Made by a program: the position numbers and the translations under genes. From NCBI GenBank assembly GCA_040758525.1, contig JBFLVQ010000300.1, forward strand, positions 1-10,862: a stretch of 10,862 bases of DNA, given 5' to 3'. Source of the stretch: JBFLVQ01 sp040758525 (GTDB lineage Bacteria > Acidobacteriota > Blastocatellia > Chloracidobacteriales > JADJPF01). Shown piece by piece: positions 6,783 to 10,862 of the stretch (the stretch's first letter is position 1; each line of letters opens with the position of its first letter). Under the pieces are notes generated by a model, which was not told the DNA's origin, did not search any database, and saw nothing but the letters and a program-made list of their open reading frames with translations.

Positions 6783-8405
6783 CTAACTTTCTGGCTGCCA
6801 CTCGGTCTCGATCCAGACAAATTTGAGCGGATGTAGATCCAGCAAGTTCTCCTCATACCCTTTTATATAGGGTTTTTTCAAGTAACTCATACCATAATAA
6901 TAGATTGGGACAAAGGGAGCTTCTGATATCATCAATTTCTCCGCATCTCCAAGCAACTTCAATCGACGCTCTTGATTAAGTTCCGAATTGGCTTTGATTA
7001 ATAGTTCTTTGTAACGATCATTTACCCAACCAGGATGATTATTAATATTTTCAGTAGCAAAGATACTCAAAAAGGTGTTTGGATCCATATAGTCACCATT
7101 CCAGCCGCCTCGACAGATATCAAAATCGTGGTTTTCCCAACGCGCTTGGAAAGTTTGGAACTCTTCATTGTGCATCTCGACTTTGACATTAAGATTCTGC
7201 AGCCACATCTGTTGCAATGCTTCCGTCAGTTGTTTAATACCAGAATGAGTATTGTAGTAGACCGTGACTGTAGGGAACCCTTGTCCATTAGGATAACCTG
7301 CTTCAGCAAGTAGGCGCCGCGCTTCTATGGGATTGTAGCGTGGACCTTCGATCGGTTGATAGCCAGCCACACCTGGCGGAGTAAACGCATAAGCAGGTGT
7401 AACACCACGGCCAGCATAGAGTTTGTTCGCAATCAGATCCTTATCTATGGCTAGATTAAAAGCTTGCCGCACACGTACATCGGTAAAAGGTTTACGCTTT
7501 ACATTGAAAGAATAGTAAAAGGTAGAAAAGAGTGTACCTAACTTAAAATCGCGCTTGCTCTTTATTGCCTTAGTAAAGGCCTGTGGTATCAGCCCACTCA
7601 TCATTACATCAGTCTCGCCAGCTTTATAGAGGTTCAAATTTGTGCTCAGATCCTCTATAGGCAAGTAGATGGCTTTTTCCAGCCGTACATTAGCAACATC
7701 CCAATAATTGGGGTTTTTGATTAGCACCATACGATCATAGGGTTTATGTTCAGCCAGCAGAAAAGCGCCATTAGTAACAATCTTATCGACCTCTGTCCAA
7801 CGATCGCCCCATTTCTCGATTACCCAGCGCGGCAATGGATTAAAGACGGTCATAGGTGTCATCTGGATAAAGAATGCGGTAGGGTTCTCCATCTCTACTT
7901 CTAATGTATATTCATCAAGAGCATGTACACCCAGCGCAGACTTATCCATCTTTCCCGTTAAGATTGCTTCACCGTTCTTGACATAGGTGAGGGTACTGGC
8001 ATAGGTACAGGCAGTGGCAGGATCAATACCGCGCTGCCAGGCATAGACAAAGTCGGCTGCTGTAACAGGTCGGCCATCACTCCAGCGTGCATTGTGTCGT
8101 AAATAGAAGATCCATTTACGTGCCTCATCACGTGCTTCCCAACGTTCGGCTACCCCTGGTCGGGGTTCTAATGTTTTAGGATCATAGACGGTAAGACTCT
8201 CAAAGATATTTATAAGAATATTGATTTCAGGTTGGCCGCTAGTCTTATGAGGATCGACCGAACGCGGCTCAGTACCATTATTGAAGCGTAGTATCTGTTG
8301 CCTAGGTGGCACAGTTTTACCAAAGAATGCTGATGCTGTTATACAGGCCGGCAGAGAGAGACAAAAAAGTAGCAGGGGCAATAAACCTGAAACCGATCTC
8401 TTCAT
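6783..8405 (-). CDS. Oligopeptide ABC transporter substrate-binding lipoprotein, OppA family
   Basis: A 540-residue periplasmic peptide-binding protein (SBP_bac_5; OppA/MppA branch), similar in size to E. coli OppA. The N-terminus is a lipoprotein signal with lipobox L-P-A-C and lipidated Cys21. Family hallmarks are GTEPRSVDPH near residue 43, the AERWEARDEARKWIFYLR and ARWSDGRPVTAADFVYAW block around 85-125, the FTDVRVRQAFNLAIDKD segment near 310, and GDYMDPNTFLS in the C-terminal lobe. Asp438 in that last motif lines up with the OppA aspartate (Asp419 in Salmonella OppA) that pairs with the peptide alpha-amino group, so peptides are the likely ligand. The start has a good Shine-Dalgarno, GGAGAAG at 8419-8413, 7 bases before the ATG. 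No OppBCDF permease or ATPase genes are beside it, so it is an orphan that must share a transporter encoded elsewhere or act as a sensor or chaperone. Confidence 0.94.
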   Translation of the reverse strand: MKRSVSGLLPLLLFCLSLPACITASAFFGKTVPPRQQILRFNNGTEPRSVDPHKTSGQPEINILINIFESLTVYDPKTLEPRPGVAERWEARDEARKWIFYLRHNARWSDGRPVTAADFVYAWQRGIDPATACTYASTLTYVKNGEAILTGKMDKSALGVHALDEYTLEVEMENPTAFFIQMTPMTVFNPLPRWVIEKWGDRWTEVDKIVTNGAFLLAEHKPYDRMVLIKNPNYWDVANVRLEKAIYLPIEDLSTNLNLYKAGETDVMMSGLIPQAFTKAIKSKRDFKLGTLFSTFYYSFNVKRKPFTDVRVRQAFNLAIDKDLIANKLYAGRGVTPAYAFTPPGVAGYQPIEGPRYNPIEARRLLAEAGYPNGQGFPTVTVYYNTHSGIKQLTEALQQMWLQNLNVKVEMHNEEFQTFQARWENHDFDICRGGWNGDYMDPNTFLSIFATENINNHPGWVNDRYKELLIKANSELNQERRLKLLGDAEKLMISEAPFVPIYYYGMSYLKKPYIKGYEENLLDLHPLKFVWIETEWQPES

Positions 8406-8438
8406 AAATTATCTTCTCCGGGTAAAACTTCTAGTGGC

Positions 8439-8465
8439 TTGTCTAGGCAAAGAATAGCCTGACAA
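8439..8465. repeat. Imperfect inverted repeat in the leader of the OppA-like gene
   Basis: TTGTCtAGGC, an 8-base spacer, then GCCTGACAA: nine base pairs with one bulged base. It lies 34-60 bases before the ATG of the OppA-like gene. No T-tract follows on either strand, so it is not a standard terminator. It could be an operator dyad or a hairpin in the 5' untranslated RNA. No confident promoter was recognised in the 8406-8504 stretch around it. Confidence 0.45.
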
Positions 8466-8504
8466 ATGATAACACAATCTATTAGCAGAATGATTGGTAT
8501 CATG

Positions 8505-8534
8505 AATAAAAAGGGGCAGCGTTTGCACGCTGCC
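8505..8534 (-). terminator. Rho-independent terminator of the subtilase gene
   Basis: On the minus strand, GGCAGCG (8534-8528), a 6-base loop and CGCTGCC (8521-8515) form a perfect 7-bp GC-rich stem, followed by CC and then TTTTTATT. It begins about 50 bases past the subtilase stop codon and before the OppA-like gene, so those two genes are probably transcribed separately. Confidence 0.85.
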
Positions 8535-8585
8535 ATCGATAATGACGTATTCAGTTAGGTGGGTTAAGTTGAGGTAGGATATCGG

Positions 8586-10862
8586 TTATTGCGTAAAGAT
8601 GTCGTACCATTTAGTTATGATAACGGCCATTGCCCCACGTACCACTTTCTGATTCGGTTTCCAGCTATAGGTAACTGGTGCTCCTTCTATTAATGTGGGA
8701 TTGGCAAAACCGGTCATTAAACCTATCTCATTGGCAACTACTACATAACCACGTGCCCAAGTGGGAATCTCGCTATCGTCAGTGAAGTTAGTAGGGTTGC
8801 TCATCTTGCTTAATGCTAGACTCTCTAATCCCAATGCTCTTACTAACCACACGGCCGCCTCTGCGCGTATTACAGAACCATTGGGATTAAAACTGCTGCT
8901 GTTTACCCCTGTCATAATCGGACCTGAGGTAAAGAATATATCTCGCATAGGCGCCCCGCTTGCCGTTACTGCTTGCACGTAAGGGGCAAGACTGGCCGAG
9001 ACATCTGTGTAGGGCAGGTTATTGAGCAGATTCTGTCTTACATAACAGTCTGAAGCAATGATCTTGGCGATCTCACCACGTGTTACATAACTATTAGGGT
9101 TGAAATTACTAGTTGAAACACTATCCATCAGGCGCAACGAGACCGCACGACGAATATAAGCGGCATAAGGTGAATTGTTGATATCGTTAAGACCAGTGAA
9201 AGTACCATAGTAATTTAGTACGGTGCCATGAATAGTGTCAGGAACACCCAATCCTGTGGTACCAGTAGATTCGCCTCTAATACCATAGACAGTTGTCTGC
9301 CACTGGCCAGCCATTGGTTGGCTAAAGCTTAGCGAGGCTTCTAATCCAAACACTGCCGCGAGTAGATTCGAGCCCGTAGAAACTCTGTTATTAGCTGGAT
9401 CAGTAACGGAAAGATTGAAGGAATTGGCTAATAGATCCCAGCTAATGAAGACATCACTCTGTAGACCATTGGCATTAATTGTATATGAATGTTGTGGTGG
9501 TGCAGCTAGCGGACTCCAGTCCTGTTGCCATTGCTCTACGGTCTGACTACCTGTGAACTTGGCGTTGTAAGTCTGATTGAGTACACTGCCATAAACCTTG
9601 TTAAGATTACGTACCGCGTCGAGTGCGGCTAGCACATTGACAAAGCCTGCCCCCACTTGATACTCCTCGTAACCAACCATACGTGTAGCAGTGGCACGTA
9701 ATATCGACTTGATCTGATCGGGAGTAAGGTTTGGATTTGCCTCTAGCAGAAGTGCTACCACACCAGAAACGTGCGGAGTAGCCATAGATGTGCCGCTCAT
9801 ACAGGCATAGTATGGTACTTGTGCGGGCGGAAGATTCTCGCAGGTACTGATTGCGCCTAGTAGTGATGTTTTGCAAGAGGTGATATTGACGCCTGGCGCA
9901 GTAATAGTGGGGTGATAAAGCGCATCATCTCTAATGCCACGGGAAGAGAAGTCAGCAAGCTTCGATTGCTTATCACCAGCCGCCACACTGATTACCCAGG
10001 GTGCTACGGAGTAGGGATTGATAGTGTTGCTGCCTGGGCCAGCATTACCAGCAGCAAAGACCACGGTGATGCCACGATCATGTAGGATCTTGGAAGCGAT
10101 ATTGACAGGATCTTCTGGATCAAATGGTCCACTGGTACCCCAACTGTTACTCACTACTTTGATATTGTAGACATACTGATGAGTGAGTACATAATCCAAT
10201 CCTTCAATTGCCCAAAGAACAAAAATAGCCTCTCCAGAGCTTACTCCAATCAGGGTTGCGCCTGGCGCAACCCCTGCATAAGCACCTGCGCTTTGAGTGC
10301 CTAGACCGCCAATTGTGCCAGCGCAGTGTGTGCCATGGCCTGATGAAGTATCAGAATTAGGGAGATTCTCTAGGTAGTTAACCGGTACAATTCCTGTGAA
10401 GACTGAACCAAGTCCAGGATCGCCTATAAGAACCTTAGCATTCTGCTTTACATGTGAACCATAGGGGAGATCAGGATGTGTAGCATCAATACCGCTATCG
10501 ACTAAGGCTACTCCAATACCTCGGCCAGAATAGCCCCAGCCTGGCATTGTACGCTGTTTTACTGCCCCGATCATGGCTGTACCTTCTCTGTTGAAATATT
10601 GCAATTGGCGGTTAAGATAGAGTGAGCGGACATTCGGTTGGGTGGCAAGTTGGTTGATCTGTGCAGCCGTTGCCCATATACCAGCCATTGGCAGTTCCTT
10701 CATTTTAACTCCGTACTGGATGCCCAAATTGCGTAATAACTCTATATCTGATGACGAAGGGAGAGTATTATATGTGACAATTACGGGAATTAATTGAGCA
10801 GGTAATGCCTGTGTCAATTTTTCTGACAGTTTATTGTCAATTATTACCTGGGCATGTACGTC
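8586..10862 (-). CDS. Subtilisin-like (S8) serine protease with three C-terminal SLH domains, 5' partial
   Basis: The frame is open to the window edge, so the true start and signal peptide lie outside; 758 residues are visible. Numbering from the edge: residues about 20-90 resemble an I9-type inhibitor propeptide (PVIVTYN ... LPMAGIWATAAQINQLATQPNV). The S8 catalytic domain has Asp122 (VALVDSGID), His176 (GHGTHCAG), oxyanion Asn273 (AAGN) and Ser359 (SGTSMATPH), so the triad is complete. A beta-sandwich region (about 420-550, P-domain or pre-peptidase C-terminal-like) follows. Three SLH modules then occupy about 553-606, 617-680 and 690-758, with degenerate TRAE motifs (VTRGE, VIRAE, VVRGA); the second and third carry extra loops. 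The product is probably exported and held at the cell envelope through its SLH modules, digesting extracellular or envelope protein. Cysteines near the active site (the HCAG Cys and others around Cys330-354) may form disulfides. A TTG at 10817 could be called a start, but propeptide-like coding sequence continues upstream of it. The gene ends in its own terminator. Confidence 0.95.
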   Translation of the reverse strand, partial: DVHAQVIIDNKLSEKLTQALPAQLIPVIVTYNTLPSSSDIELLRNLGIQYGVKMKELPMAGIWATAAQINQLATQPNVRSLYLNRQLQYFNREGTAMIGAVKQRTMPGWGYSGRGIGVALVDSGIDATHPDLPYGSHVKQNAKVLIGDPGLGSVFTGIVPVNYLENLPNSDTSSGHGTHCAGTIGGLGTQSAGAYAGVAPGATLIGVSSGEAIFVLWAIEGLDYVLTHQYVYNIKVVSNSWGTSGPFDPEDPVNIASKILHDRGITVVFAAGNAGPGSNTINPYSVAPWVISVAAGDKQSKLADFSSRGIRDDALYHPTITAPGVNITSCKTSLLGAISTCENLPPAQVPYYACMSGTSMATPHVSGVVALLLEANPNLTPDQIKSILRATATRMVGYEEYQVGAGFVNVLAALDAVRNLNKVYGSVLNQTYNAKFTGSQTVEQWQQDWSPLAAPPQHSYTINANGLQSDVFISWDLLANSFNLSVTDPANNRVSTGSNLLAAVFGLEASLSFSQPMAGQWQTTVYGIRGESTGTTGLGVPDTIHGTVLNYYGTFTGLNDINNSPYAAYIRRAVSLRLMDSVSTSNFNPNSYVTRGEIAKIIASDCYVRQNLLNNLPYTDVSASLAPYVQAVTASGAPMRDIFFTSGPIMTGVNSSSFNPNGSVIRAEAAVWLVRALGLESLALSKMSNPTNFTDDSEIPTWARGYVVVANEIGLMTGFANPTLIEGAPVTYSWKPNQKVVRGAMAVIITKWYDIFTQ

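Overview
The window reads as a chromosomal stretch from a diderm (Gram-negative type) bacterium, most likely an Acidobacteriota member of the Blastocatellia type. Three features point that way. One is a Ser/Thr kinase with an N-terminal CPxC...C..DG zinc-ribbon-like leader. Another is a TonB-dependent receptor that begins with a carboxypeptidase-regulatory-like domain. The third is a large SLH-anchored subtilase. This assignment is by architecture only; no rRNA or marker gene is present. There are no tRNAs, insertion sequences, CRISPR arrays or broken genes.

Layout. Positions 1-183 are a leader with no recognisable gene. Positions 184-2508 (+) encode a single-pass receptor kinase: cytoplasmic zinc ribbon and Ser/Thr kinase, one membrane helix, then a periplasmic branched-chain amino-acid/amide-type binding domain. 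Everything after it is on the minus strand and meets it tail to tail with 15 bp between stop codons. Read in transcription order (right to left), the minus-strand genes are: a subtilisin-like protease with three SLH domains (8586-10862, 5' end cut by the window edge) and its hairpin terminator (8505-8534); an orphan oligopeptide-binding lipoprotein of the OppA family (6783-8405); a near-consensus sigma-70 promoter (6724-6752); a small membrane-anchored Cys/His protein (6327-6677); a TonB-dependent receptor (3805-6231); and moeA (2524-3765).

How the genes may work together. The subtilase and OppA-like lipoprotein fit a peptide-scavenging theme (digest outside, bind peptides in the periplasm), and the kinase could sense amino acids or related small ligands. 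These are separate transcription units, so the link is inferred. The small Cys/His protein, TonB receptor and moeA probably form one transcript from the promoter at 6724-6752. Small CxxC proteins next to TonB receptors are often linked to metal (copper) handling, and MoeA inserts molybdenum into molybdopterin, so metal or oxyanion import is a testable idea for this cluster.

Most worth a second look: the kinase/solute-binding fusion, the small Cys/His protein with its receptor and moeA, the start of the small gene (it overlaps a six-codon leader ORF), an imperfect dyad in the oppA-like leader, and the subtilase reading frame, which stays open to the window edge so that the apparent TTG start is not real.
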